Origin: a virus
Strand: one strand, 5' to 3'
IMG/VR virus record: IMGVR_UViG_3300017962_000118
Location: 1-24,138 of that record
Length of the DNA stretch: 24,138 bases
Shown here: positions 1 through 5,915 of the stretch, piece by piece
How positions within the stretch are numbered: the first letter of the stretch is position 1
Layout of the letters: every line of letters starts with the position of its first letter
Program-made: the position numbers and the translations under genes
Notes under the pieces: generated by a model
Told to the model about the DNA's origin: nothing
Databases searched by the model: none
The model's input: the letters and a program-made list of their open reading frames with translations, nothing else

Positions 1-152
1 ATATTGTTAACAAAATGAACAGATTCTCCAGCATTGATTGATACCTCAGCGGGTTCGAATACTAGGTTGCCATTCGCACCCATTTGGACATCTACAGCCC
101 ATGCAGGAAGTGCAAAAAACATTGTAGCTAGAAGTGCAAAAAAGAATTTCAT
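1..152 (-). CDS. petE: Plastocyanin, N-terminal part (cut by window edge)
   Basis: A type-I copper protein that would carry electrons in the thylakoid lumen between cytochrome b6f and photosystem I; cyanophages are known to carry petE. The visible 50 residues begin with a signal peptide (MKFFFALLATMFFALPAWA, likely cut after AWA). The mature start then runs VDVQMGANGNLVFEPAEVSI and on to a segment ending FVNN, which is the usual plastocyanin N-terminal strand pattern (LVFEP, then a GE/GD turn, then VNN). The copper ligands lie beyond the left edge. The start is the ATG at 152-150; I see no strong Shine-Dalgarno. It follows the frameshifted gene at 171-394 by 18 bases. Confidence 0.85.
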   Translation of the reverse strand, partial: MKFFFALLATMFFALPAWAVDVQMGANGNLVFEPAEVSINAGESVHFVNN

Positions 153-170
153 TAGGTATTTGCAACTAGT

Positions 171-394
171 CTATCTAGGCGGTTTTTTCTTTCCTGGAAA
201 CAATTCTACACCGATATACCTGGGGTTTGTTTTGACTTCCTGACTTATCAGTTCACCAAGTTCATCAGCACACTGACACCACTTTTTTCTAGCGATATCA
301 GCACCTAATGCTTTTTTTGTTTTAGTCTAAACCAATCCCTCCAAAGTGCAGCGCATTCATCTGATTTTTTTTGAAGATGTGGTTCCCGATACAT
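171..394 (-). CDS. Small protein in two overlapping frames; possible -1 programmed frameshift
   Basis: Function unknown. The ATG at 394 has a good Shine-Dalgarno (AGAGGG, 5 bases upstream). The zero frame gives 29 codons ending RLKQKKH and a TAG at 307-305. The -1 frame is open from that point to a TAG at 173-171 and reads ALGADIARKKWCQCADELGE and onward, with no start codon of its own. The frames meet at caA AAA AAG (about 312-320), the dnaX-type slippery heptamer in the right phase. A -1 slip gives a single 74-aa protein. One missing A in an A7 run, by mutation or sequencing error, would look the same. The joined protein has charged, amphipathic helical character and a CxC pair. Confidence 0.6.
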
Positions 395-434
395 TGGAAC
401 CCTCTGTGTGGGTTGTGTGCCCTAGACTGCATTA

Positions 435-632
435 TTATTTAGAATCAATCATTGATTCCAATTGATTGATCTTAGTAAATTCTTGATATGCAGACTCAGA
501 CCTTTCAGCAAGAATGTCAAGAATATCTTCAAGAATTACTTCATTCTCTACATAATCATCAAGGTACTTATCCAGGGCTTCTTTTAGATATCTTTTTCTA
601 TGCCACTCTGGAGAGTAAGGTTTGTAGTCCAT
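435..632 (-). CDS. Small acidic hypothetical protein (65 aa)
   Basis: Not assigned to a function. The N-terminus is tyrosine- and proline-rich (MDYKPYSPEWHRKRYLKEAL). A helical, acidic middle follows (DDYVENEVILEDILDILAE). There are no cysteines and no membrane segment. The start is the ATG at 632, which sits 22 bases after the -10 box of a consensus sigma70-type promoter (655-684), so it probably opens a new early transcript toward the left edge. It resembles the short cytosolic proteins common in cyanophage early regions. Confidence 0.75.
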   Translation of the reverse strand: MDYKPYSPEWHRKRYLKEALDKYLDDYVENEVILEDILDILAERSESAYQEFTKINQLESMIDSK

Positions 633-654
633 AATAATAGTGTATATGCTAGGT

Positions 655-684
655 ATTATAGGGGGTTCTGATCTTCATTGTCAA
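655..684 (-). promoter_or_regulatory. Consensus sigma70 promoter for the gene at 435-632
   Basis: Read on the minus strand: a perfect -35 TTGACA (684-679), an 18-base spacer, and a perfect -10 TATAAT (660-655). The -10 overlaps the last codons of the upstream gene. The expected start of transcription is near 648, about 16 bases before the ATG at 632. In T4-like cyanophages such sites, read by host RNA polymerase, mark early genes. Confidence 0.72.
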
Positions 685-805
685 GTTCTGACAAATAATC
701 TACCCACCACTGAGGATCTTTATCTCTTTTCCAGTTAGGTACAGGAAGTCCTTTTTCAAAGTAATACTCCCAAAGTGCTTCATCTATAGTCTGTGCGATC
801 TCCAT
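656..805 (-). CDS. Small hypothetical protein (49 aa)
   Basis: Function unknown. An upstream ATG at 886 would give 76 aa but would overlap the preceding gene by 107 bases. The ATG at 805 (MEIAQTIDEALWEYYFEKGL) has a good GAGGAAGAGG Shine-Dalgarno and only a 26-base overlap, so I prefer it. The protein is rich in Trp and acidic residues (PNWKRDKDPQWWVDYLSELD), with no membrane segment. Its 3' end carries the promoter of the next gene. Confidence 0.65.
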   Translation of the reverse strand: MEIAQTIDEALWEYYFEKGLPVPNWKRDKDPQWWVDYLSELDNEDQNPL

Positions 806-992
806 ATTCCTCTTCCTCTTCATCAACGTCTTCATACGGGTTTGCCAAATAGGGTCCATGTGGTTTTCTGGATTCTTCTCTGACATAATTGACTTCTGAT
901 ACGCTAGAGGACAACCATAGAGACAACTTCATCACTAACCATATTACAGCAAGCGGTAAAAAGCAAGCAACAAGGATTAGTGATTGTTTCAT
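780..992 (-). CDS. Small single-span membrane protein with acidic tail (70 aa)
   Basis: Function unknown. Residues 4-30 are a long hydrophobic stretch (SLILVACFLPLAVIWLVMKL and on), likely one transmembrane helix or an uncleaved signal anchor. A polar tail follows, ending in a run of Asp and Glu (DVDEEEEEYGDRTDYR). The start at 992 has a GGGAGG Shine-Dalgarno and overlaps the preceding stop as ATGA. Its last 26 bases overlap the next gene in another frame. Confidence 0.7.
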   Translation of the reverse strand: MKQSLILVACFLPLAVIWLVMKLSLWLSSSVSEVNYVREESRKPHGPYLANPYEDVDEEEEEYGDRTDYR

Positions 993-1189
993 TCATCGAC
1001 CTCCCAACACTTTTCGAATCTATTTCTTAGCTCATTCAACTTATTATTTTCTTGAACTTCTAAAATGAGGTCACTTATCTCCTTTTCATCCTCTGTTAGA
1101 GACATACGATGTTTTTGTTTAATATCAATCAGACGTACCATATCCATATAGTATTCTGGACTTTTACTAACAAACTCGTCGTATGTCAT
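989..1189 (-). CDS. Small hypothetical protein (66 aa)
   Basis: Function not recognised. It is a highly charged, helical protein (MTYDEFVSKSPEYYMDMVRL at the start, Lys/Glu-rich afterwards) with one Cys near the end. It shares an ATGA overlap with the glutaredoxin-like gene upstream and another with the membrane protein gene downstream, so the three are probably translationally coupled. Confidence 0.7.
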   Translation of the reverse strand: MTYDEFVSKSPEYYMDMVRLIDIKQKHRMSLTEDEKEISDLILEVQENNKLNELRNRFEKCWEVDE

Positions 1190-1434
1190 TCGAATATTCC
1201 CCTATCCTTCATATACTGAAGAGACTCTTTCATACTACCAATATGTTCACTACCCAATGAAACTTGTGGGTAAGTTGCTTCACTACCAAACTCCATACGG
1301 AATTGTTTATCACTAAAATCTACACCTAAAAGGTATTCATGAAATTCACCGCCAAGAGAACGAAGAAGCATACTCATACGTTCACATTCTTGACTTCCAT
1401 CAGAATAAATTACTGCTGTAAGTTTATCAGTCAC
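1186..1434 (-). CDS. Glutaredoxin-like protein with SxxC in place of CxxC
   Basis: The fold pattern is that of a glutaredoxin: a first strand (LTAVIYSDGS), an active-site helix (SQECERMSMLLRSLG), a cis-proline strand (ATYPQVSLG) and a C-terminal GS..ES helix. The usual CPYC is replaced by SQEC (residues 14-17), so only the second-position cysteine remains. Classical dithiol disulfide reduction therefore looks impossible; thiol sensing or a structural role are alternatives. The GTG at 1434 has a GGAG Shine-Dalgarno at 5-base spacing. The ATG at 1449 and GTG at 1461 are possible but lack one. It overlaps the previous gene by 8 bases. Confidence 0.7.
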   Translation of the reverse strand: MTDKLTAVIYSDGSQECERMSMLLRSLGGEFHEYLLGVDFSDKQFRMEFGSEATYPQVSLGSEHIGSMKESLQYMKDRGIFE

Positions 1435-1744
1435 GTTGTCTCCAATCATCGGGTTTATCACGATTGAACCAGTCTACTATGTCATCAGCAGAGTCAAAAC
1501 CAGTTCTGTAATTAGATGGGTCGGGATCACCCAATCCCATCTTATTCATGAAATCGTCCATACTACCTTCCTGCATATCAGGATTCGCAGCTTGGCGTCT
1601 TGCCTTTTTTAAGATTTCACGAGCAGAAGTATTGGCTTTTGCAAGTTTTTCTGCCCAAATCATGTCGGACAAATCAACGTTCTCTCTTAAAGCAATCTTC
1701 TTACAGATACCTTCAAGGCGAAGGCGATACTGAGCAGAAAGCAT
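1427..1744 (-). CDS. Conserved-type cyanophage hypothetical protein (105 aa)
   Basis: Function unknown; from memory the opening (MLSAQYRLRLEGICKKIALR) and the DMIWAEKLAKAN segment resemble a protein seen repeatedly in T4-like cyanophages. It is mostly helical and soluble, basic in the middle (LKKARRQAAN) and acidic at the end (DDIVDWFNRDKPDDW). The ATG at 1744 has GAGAGG five bases upstream and lies 39 bases after the speD stop, in a gap that holds a possible promoter. Confidence 0.75.
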   Translation of the reverse strand: MLSAQYRLRLEGICKKIALRENVDLSDMIWAEKLAKANTSAREILKKARRQAANPDMQEGSMDDFMNKMGLGDPDPSNYRTGFDSADDIVDWFNRDKPDDWRQRD

Positions 1745-1763
1745 GTGTGCCTCTCGTACTAAG

Positions 1764-1786
1764 AATATTTAGAGTAAATTATATCA
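1764..1786 (-). promoter_or_regulatory. Possible extended -10 promoter after speD
   Basis: On the minus strand the sequence reads TGATATAAT (TG-n-TATAAT, hexamer at 1783-1778), with no convincing -35. A CTAAATAT stretch just downstream is only a weak partner for a T4-type late box. It would serve the gene starting at 1744. The evidence is motif only. Confidence 0.35.
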
Positions 1787-2110
1787 ACGTTCGATATAAC
1801 TTAATGTATGATTGGATGCATTAATCTGATGAATAATTACATCACAACCAACTTTGGGTTCACAATCTCCACAGGTGAAGATATCTACAGCAGCCTCTCC
1901 TTTTTCTGGCCAAGTGTGGATACTAATGTGACTTTCAGCAAGAAGAATCAATACAGTTACTCCTTGTGGATCAAACTTTTTGTAAATTGTTTGAATAATA
2001 GTAGCACCACTAGTAACTGCTGCATTTTCTAATAAATCCACAAGGAATCTATCATTATTAAGTCTATCAAATGGACAACCATAAAGGTTGAGCAAATAAT
2101 GTTTACCCAT
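1784..2110 (-). CDS. speD: S-adenosylmethionine decarboxylase proenzyme
   Basis: It decarboxylates S-adenosylmethionine to supply the aminopropyl group for spermidine. It is the small bacterial/archaeal type (108 aa). The self-cleavage site lies between Glu59 and Ser60 in LAESHISIHTWPE; Ser60 becomes the pyruvoyl cofactor. His65 and Cys80 (DIFTCGDC) match the processing and catalytic His and Cys of the Thermotoga enzyme, so the proenzyme looks active. The ATG at 2110 directly follows the stop of the preceding gene. No spermidine synthase is in the window, so the product presumably feeds the host polyamine pathway, perhaps for DNA condensation. speD is a known cyanophage auxiliary gene. Confidence 0.93.
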   Translation of the reverse strand: MGKHYLLNLYGCPFDRLNNDRFLVDLLENAAVTSGATIIQTIYKKFDPQGVTVLILLAESHISIHTWPEKGEAAVDIFTCGDCEPKVGCDVIIHQINASNHTLSYIER

Positions 2111-2272
2111 TTATGTAGGATTATCCTCCGAATCCCGAACTAGATCAGATACTCTTTTTTCAGTACCGTCCATCATTGCAATAGTATATATGGAAGATCT
2201 CATATATCTTTTGATCTTCTTATATTGTTTTTTAACATCTTTAAGAGCATCCAAATTCATTTGGATGTTCAT
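2111..2272 (-). CDS. Small basic hypothetical protein (53 aa)
   Basis: Function unknown. A longer reading from 2353 would overlap the upstream gene by 70 bases. The ATG at 2272 removes that overlap and has GGAG close before it (2-base spacing, tight); the ATG at 2260 is another choice. The middle is rich in Lys and Tyr (LKDVKKQYKKIKRYMRSS) and the C-terminus is acidic. It ends one base before the speD start, so it is probably co-translated with speD. Confidence 0.6.
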   Translation of the reverse strand: MNIQMNLDALKDVKKQYKKIKRYMRSSIYTIAMMDGTEKRVSDLVRDSEDNPT

Positions 2273-2283
2273 ATCTCCAGAAG

Positions 2284-2544
2284 CTACTTTTTCTTTTTCT
2301 TGTCCGAAGGTTGATATCCCCACATCTTCGGATTCACTTTCCCATCTGTCCATTCCATTCCTCTAAAATCACGATATTTATCCCAGTATTGATCAAAAAT
2401 GTCAACTTTAAGTCCTTGAACAATGTCACACTTTTGTACTCCATTGTCACCATAGGTGACAAGATAAGAATCCCTGGGGAGACTCCCATCTAGTTTAGCT
2501 GATGGATCACAATCTACATGAATAATATTAATACCCTTCCCCAT
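2284..2544 (-). CDS. Conserved-type cyanophage hypothetical protein (86 aa)
   Basis: Function unknown. It contains INIIHVDCDPSAKLDG, SYLVTYGDNGVQKCDIV and a C-terminal KKKKK tail; the wording is familiar from cyanophage genomes but has no assigned role. The start is the ATG at 2544, one base after the stop of the gene upstream and with AGG about 7 bases before it; a GTG at 2559 is possible but overlaps. No membrane segment is visible. Confidence 0.72.
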   Translation of the reverse strand: MGKGINIIHVDCDPSAKLDGSLPRDSYLVTYGDNGVQKCDIVQGLKVDIFDQYWDKYRDFRGMEWTDGKVNPKMWGYQPSDKKKKK

Positions 2545-2545
2545 G

Positions 2546-3088
2546 TCAAGACCTACCACCCCATTGAATATCAGGATACGCTTCGGTAACTAGTTCTTTT
2601 GTAATTTTATATTTGGTTGTTAACTTTTTATCTTTTACTAAACAAAGAACTTCTGCTTCTCCAGGGTGTAAACTTTCTAGAATATTAATAAACATCGTTT
2701 CCTTACGAAGTTTATTCATTGCATCATTACCACCTCGGACAAAATTATAGAACTTACTCCATTCTTTTCGAATATTTGAAGATGGATTGCCTTCAGAATC
2801 TTCCTTGGGTTGAACAGGAACTTCACCTTCTGGAATTACGGATACGATAGAATCATCGAAATTCCAAATTAAAAGAGATTTTACAAAATTTTCATTAAAT
2901 CGTTGAAGAATCTCAATCTTTTTAGCTTTAAGTCTCTCTGAGGAAACAGCAGAAAAGATTTCGTGAACTAGAGAACTAGAAGTCAGTTCAATCTTTTCTG
3001 CGGGCTTGCGGCTAATTGTAGTCTTTTTTGCCGGTGTTTTTGTCGTTGTTGATCTTTTTTTAGTCGTCGTCTTCTTCGTAGTCGTCAT
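2546..3088 (-). CDS. Cyanophage protein with Lys/Thr-rich N-terminal tail (180 aa, possibly DUF6433)
   Basis: No biochemical role is known to me. The N-terminus (MTTTKKTTTKKRSTTTKTPA) is a basic low-complexity tail resembling histone-like or nucleic-acid-binding extensions. A globular part follows, with LVHEIFSAVSSERLKAKKIE, NFVKSLLIWNFDDSI, VIPEGEVPVQP and LESLHPGEAEVLCLVKDKKL, ending AYPDIQWGGRS. From memory this matches a T4-like cyanophage family listed as DUF6433. The ATG at 3088 is preferred over the TTG at 3112; it overlaps the previous gene by 29 bases. Confidence 0.78.
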   Translation of the reverse strand: MTTTKKTTTKKRSTTTKTPAKKTTISRKPAEKIELTSSSLVHEIFSAVSSERLKAKKIEILQRFNENFVKSLLIWNFDDSIVSVIPEGEVPVQPKEDSEGNPSSNIRKEWSKFYNFVRGGNDAMNKLRKETMFINILESLHPGEAEVLCLVKDKKLTTKYKITKELVTEAYPDIQWGGRS

Positions 3089-3284
3089 AACTGTTTTCAA
3101 ATCGTACTGCAATTACTTCATCTGGAATGATGTGTCCATTTTCGTCAAACATTTCTGGATGAGCGAAAACTTGTTGAGGTGTATTGAGGAGCAAATGTTC
3201 TTTCCATAACCATCCAATTATACCACCAATCATCAAGAACATTAGGGATACCATACAAAAAATGGCAACTATAGGCATTGTCAT
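3060..3284 (-). CDS. Small single-span membrane protein (74 aa)
   Basis: Residues 4-27 are hydrophobic (IVAIFCMVSLMFLMIGGIIG), giving one membrane helix. A soluble part follows with HPEMFDENGHIIPDEVIAVR, a phrase shared by small cyanophage membrane proteins, and an acidic end (DDYEEDDD). Function unknown. The ATG at 3284 has a strong GGAGG Shine-Dalgarno at 7-base spacing. Confidence 0.75.
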   Translation of the reverse strand: MTMPIVAIFCMVSLMFLMIGGIIGWLWKEHLLLNTPQQVFAHPEMFDENGHIIPDEVIAVRFENSYDDYEEDDD

Positions 3285-3303
3285 AGCCTTTCCTCCGAGA
3301 GAT

Positions 3304-3474
3304 TTACTTCTTTTTAATATTGAATGAGAAGTTTAGATATACATGAATCTCTCTTCGGAAGAGAGAAACCATCTTACCAAAACTGAACTCAAAAGTCTTT
3401 GGTGCTTCAGGCTCTTTCCTCCCTTTTCGTAACAATAATTCCACACCTTTATTTATCTTCAAATCCTGACCCAT
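3304..3474 (-). CDS. Small basic hypothetical protein (56 aa)
   Basis: The reading frame opens with ATG at 3474, one base after the glutaredoxin stop, and reads MGQDLKINKGVELLLRKGRK, then a central FSFGKMVSLFRREIHVYL segment, and ends KKK. It is basic and probably soluble or membrane-peripheral. It fills an otherwise empty 190-base gap in the dense left-running array. An 8-bp inverted repeat (3348-3366) lies inside it. No recognised family. Confidence 0.6.
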   Translation of the reverse strand: MGQDLKINKGVELLLRKGRKEPEAPKTFEFSFGKMVSLFRREIHVYLNFSFNIKKK

Positions 3475-3475
3475 T

Positions 3476-3712
3476 TTAAATTAATGAAATTGATTTTAGG
3501 TATGAGATAGTATCAGTGCATCCACCCAAGTGTTTATTGTCAAAAATTACTTGGGGAAAAGTAGAACCTTCCTCAAATTCAGAATAAAAATCTTCCCTTG
3601 TGAAATCTTCATCTAGAGTGAGAATTTTATAATTTTGACCACAAAGTTCTAGTACTGTTTTAATTTGAAAACAGTATGGACAATTTGGTTTTGAATAGAC
3701 AATAAAACTCAT
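3476..3712 (-). CDS. grx: Glutaredoxin
   Basis: A dithiol-disulfide oxidoreductase that would reduce ribonucleotide reductase or other targets with glutathione. It is 78 aa, the usual size for phage glutaredoxins such as T4 NrdC. It has the complete CPYC active site (residues 11-14, in SKPNCPYCFQ), the cis-proline strand TFPQVIF, and the GGCTDT glutathione-binding turn. It contrasts with the CxxC-less relative at 1186-1434. A good promoter (3736-3764) lies just upstream, so it may head the transcript that runs on toward speD. Confidence 0.9.
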   Translation of the reverse strand: MSFIVYSKPNCPYCFQIKTVLELCGQNYKILTLDEDFTREDFYSEFEEGSTFPQVIFDNKHLGGCTDTISYLKSISLI

Positions 3713-3735
3713 TATTTAATAATTTATTTGGAAAT

Positions 3736-3764
3736 ATTTTACAACTTTATATTAATTAAGTCAA
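3736..3764 (-). promoter_or_regulatory. Sigma70-type promoter upstream of glutaredoxin
   Basis: On the minus strand: -35 TTGACT (3764-3759, 5 of 6), a 17-base spacer, and -10 TAAAAT (3741-3736, 5 of 6). The -35 overlaps the end of the small gene at 3761. The glutaredoxin ATG lies 23 bases after the -10. Confidence 0.55.
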
Positions 3765-3954
3765 CTTTCATTCTGCAAATTTTTAATTTGATCTACAAGG
3801 TACTTAGCAAAAGCTTCCATTTTTTCTGGATGAATCTGTTGGATACCTGCATCTTTCACAGCATTTTCAATACTGTAAATTTCATTCCTGTCAAGTTTGC
3901 GTCCTTCAGATGGCAGAGTCATGAGTTTCTTGCGATGTGTTCAAATTCTAACAT
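3761..3954 (-). pseudogene. Small gene split by a -1 phase change (or 53-aa gene with upstream minicistron)
   Basis: An ATG at 3954 opens MLEFEHIARNS and stops at a TGA (3921-3919). An overlapping ATG at 3922 opens a 53-aa frame beginning MTLPSEGRKLDRNEIYSIEN and ending with a helical KYLVDQIKNLQNES. Adding one A to the AAA run at the junction would join them as EHIARKLMTLPSEG, a natural-looking 64-aa soluble protein. So this is either a frameshifted gene, a sequencing indel, or an intact 53-aa gene (3761-3922) after a tiny leader. Neither start has a clear Shine-Dalgarno. Function unknown. Confidence 0.5.
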
Positions 3955-4011
3955 GAGAATCTAAAACTATGTAGAAATTTAATATTTTCTTTAGAATTGT
4001 GTTAAGAAATT

Positions 4012-4485
4012 TTAAGTGTAGTTATACTGTTTCCATTCCTCAACATTAGTTTTCTGAATATCAAAAATCATTTTGTTCACAGGAGCTCTTGGTTTTCTAA
4101 CCAACTTCATACCAGTTTGTTCCAATAACATACTACCTTTTTTGGTATTGCAGGAACTACATGCAACTACTAAATTTTCCCAAGTATCACTACCACCTTT
4201 AGATCTGGGAATAACGTGATCAATAGTTAGTTTAGATTTTGCACCACAATACTGACATGTATTATTATCTCGTTTGTAAATCATAGAACGAGATGGAGTG
4301 ATGTTCATAATCTTGGCCAATGGAAGTTTTACATAATTTAAAAGTCTTATTACTCTACCAGAAAGGACTTGGGCCTTTTCTTTGAGTAATAAGACTATTG
4401 CTCTTTTCCAACTTGTGAAGTTTATTGGTTCATAACTAGAATTTAGAACCAATACTGTTTGGTAGGGAGTTATGGGATGATCCAT
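4012..4485 (-). CDS. HNH endonuclease (HNH_5-like, 157 aa)
   Basis: A metal-dependent DNA nuclease. The N-terminus (VLVLNSSYEPINFTSWKRAI) is the region typical of the stand-alone HNH proteins of cyanobacteria and their phages. The HNH core is complete: CQYC (Cys77, Cys80), LTIDHVIPRSKGG (Asp89, His90), then ENLVVACSSCN (Asn104, Cys109, Cys112, Asn113), with two zinc-binding Cys pairs. It may be a homing-type or host-derived nuclease. It sits alone between small genes with 34 bases before it. Confidence 0.88.
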   Translation of the reverse strand: MDHPITPYQTVLVLNSSYEPINFTSWKRAIVLLLKEKAQVLSGRVIRLLNYVKLPLAKIMNITPSRSMIYKRDNNTCQYCGAKSKLTIDHVIPRSKGGSDTWENLVVACSSCNTKKGSMLLEQTGMKLVRKPRAPVNKMIFDIQKTNVEEWKQYNYT

Positions 4486-4519
4486 ACTTTGTCTACATAC
4501 ACATAATATCTAGTTAACT

Positions 4520-4741
4520 TTAGTCGGTAAAAGGTCCGAAGTTTCCTCTACTACCAGGTTTCCTGTCATCCAACATATCCATAATGCCATCAAATGACTG
4601 GACGTGTTCTATATCGTGAATCATTTTTGCAATTTGAGTACACACGATTGGACGTTCACCTCTTGCAGCAAATGCAAGTGCATTACGCAAAGATGATTCT
4701 GCTTCTTTCAAAGATTCTTCAACAGATTTAGATAGAGCCAT
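4520..4741 (-). CDS. Conserved-type cyanophage hypothetical protein (73 aa)
   Basis: A helical soluble protein (MALSKSVEESLKEAESSLRN, then ALAFAARGERPIVC and AKMIHDIEHVQSFDGIMDML). The pattern is familiar from cyanophage genomes but has no assigned role. The start at 4741 lies inside the end of the previous gene (14-base overlap). Confidence 0.72.
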   Translation of the reverse strand: MALSKSVEESLKEAESSLRNALAFAARGERPIVCTQIAKMIHDIEHVQSFDGIMDMLDDRKPGSRGNFGPFTD

Positions 4742-4922
4742 TCAATCGATCCTCACATTTAGAATAGAAAGTTCCATTTACATAACATGACTTTCCAGGT
4801 TCATAGTATTTTAACACATTTGGTTTTGGGGTGTCAACTACACAATAGTCCCCCTGGCCAGTGGCAATTCCTTCAAGACACATTGCTGCAACAAAAGGAG
4901 CAAGAAGTTTAATAGTATACAT
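4728..4922 (-). CDS. Small exported cysteine-containing protein (64 aa)
   Basis: An N-terminal hydrophobic segment (YTIKLLAPFVAAMCLEGIA) looks like a signal peptide or anchor. The remaining 40 residues hold three cysteines (27, 46, 56) and read YCVVDTPKPN, then PGKSCYVNGTFYSKCEDR. It is probably periplasmic or envelope-associated. Cys15 is in a poor lipobox, so I do not call it a lipoprotein. The ATG at 4922 overlaps the previous stop by one base. Confidence 0.62.
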   Translation of the reverse strand: MYTIKLLAPFVAAMCLEGIATGQGDYCVVDTPKPNVLKYYEPGKSCYVNGTFYSKCEDRLNGSI

Positions 4923-5731
4923 CAGCGGGGGTATTTGCGGAGTTCATAAGAACCATCACCACGATCAATCCACTCTATACTGTCACCTTCTTTGAGGTTT
5001 GCCGCTTCCAACAGATCGTCAGGGAATGTAATGCAGTATTCATCTTCACCAGTGTCTTCATCTCTGACTTCTTCTACAGGAAGAGTCCAATGCTTGCGTT
5101 CAGATGTACTGTATCCATCTACTTTGACAATCTCTTTTTGCAAGGATCCAACACGTCGCTTAGTGACTGTCTTACCACCATCAGGAGACTCATAGATCCA
5201 TCCATTCTCATACTTTAGACGAGTCGGATCATTCCTAGAAACCTCAGCGTCTAGTTTAGCACGTTGGTTATAGTACTCCGCTTCACGAAGATTGTACTCA
5301 CGACACTTGTCACGTTCTTCTTGTTTTGCCGCAGCATCACACATTGCATCAAGTTCTTTTTCTGTGTATACCGATTTTTCGTATTCTTCTGGATAATAAG
5401 TTTCTTCCCAGAAATCGGCCCAGTCTTTTTTAGTTGCTTCAGTTACTGGAGGAATCTTTGCACCTGCTGCATCATAATCCCACGGTTCATCGTTTCCAAC
5501 ACCAAAGTCAACTTCACGATGACCCTTCAAAAGTGAAAGGAGATCGATACTCTTAGTGAGATACTTCTTGTGATACTCTACACTCTCATCCACAACATTT
5601 ACAATAGTGTCATAGATGTCTTGTGGAGAAAGATCCTCACAGTTTAGAGAATCATTTACCCAGTTGTCAAGTTGTTCAAGAGAATACTTATTGTAAGAGA
5701 AGTTGGGAGAATAAGGATCATTGGTTGTCAT
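4922..5731 (-). CDS. Cyanophage protein with C-terminal AbrB-like domain (269 aa)
   Basis: The last 57 residues carry an AbrB/SpoVT-type swapped-hairpin signature (WTLPVEE, YCITFPDDLLEAANLKEGD, IEWIDRGDGSYELRKYP), a DNA-binding fold used in regulators and antitoxins. The first 90 residues (SYNKYSLEQLDNWVNDSLN, PQDIYDTIVNVVDES) resemble a helical module common in cyanophage proteins that share this C-terminus. The middle is acidic and coiled-coil-like. The ATG at 5731 (MTTNDPYSPN) is preferred over 5776 because it limits the overlap with the previous gene to 14 bases. A regulatory role is inference. Confidence 0.72.
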   Translation of the reverse strand: MTTNDPYSPNFSYNKYSLEQLDNWVNDSLNCEDLSPQDIYDTIVNVVDESVEYHKKYLTKSIDLLSLLKGHREVDFGVGNDEPWDYDAAGAKIPPVTEATKKDWADFWEETYYPEEYEKSVYTEKELDAMCDAAAKQEERDKCREYNLREAEYYNQRAKLDAEVSRNDPTRLKYENGWIYESPDGGKTVTKRRVGSLQKEIVKVDGYSTSERKHWTLPVEEVRDEDTGEDEYCITFPDDLLEAANLKEGDSIEWIDRGDGSYELRKYPR

Positions 5732-5915
5732 CGAAAGTTTCCTCAAGATTTCGTGTGATTTCGATTGTTTCCTCAATGATAACCTTGATCTGTTCGTCTG
5801 TCAAGTCATTCATCCAAGACCATCGAGGATCATTTTTATTCCACTCGAAGGCATATGAACCATCATCATTTTCGATAATATCCAATCCAGATTCATGTAG
5901 TTGTTTTTCTTCCAT
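5718..5915 (-). CDS. Small acidic hypothetical protein (65 aa)
   Basis: An acidic protein (GLDIIENDDGSYAFEWNKND, then DEQIKVIIEETIEITRNLEE) with no membrane segment. It starts immediately after the carbamoyltransferase stop and overlaps the AbrB-tailed gene by 14 bases, so it links the glycan cassette to the left block. Function unknown. Confidence 0.68.
   Translation of the reverse strand: MEEKQLHESGLDIIENDDGSYAFEWNKNDPRWSWMNDLTDEQIKVIIEETIEITRNLEETFDDNQ

Noticed and set aside
34-243. Plus-strand open frame over the left edge
   Set aside because: It is the reverse of the clear plastocyanin start and the frameshifted gene; its product has no family features.
2374-2381. GATAAATA late-type box
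   Set aside because: It is within coding sequence (DKYRDF codons), with no gene start at proper distance; likely chance. The same holds for 3450-3457.
3348-3366. Perfect 8-bp inverted repeat (TCTCTCTT, 3-base loop, AAGAGAGA) as a terminator
   Set aside because: It lies inside a small coding frame, no T-run follows on either strand, and the stem is not GC-rich.
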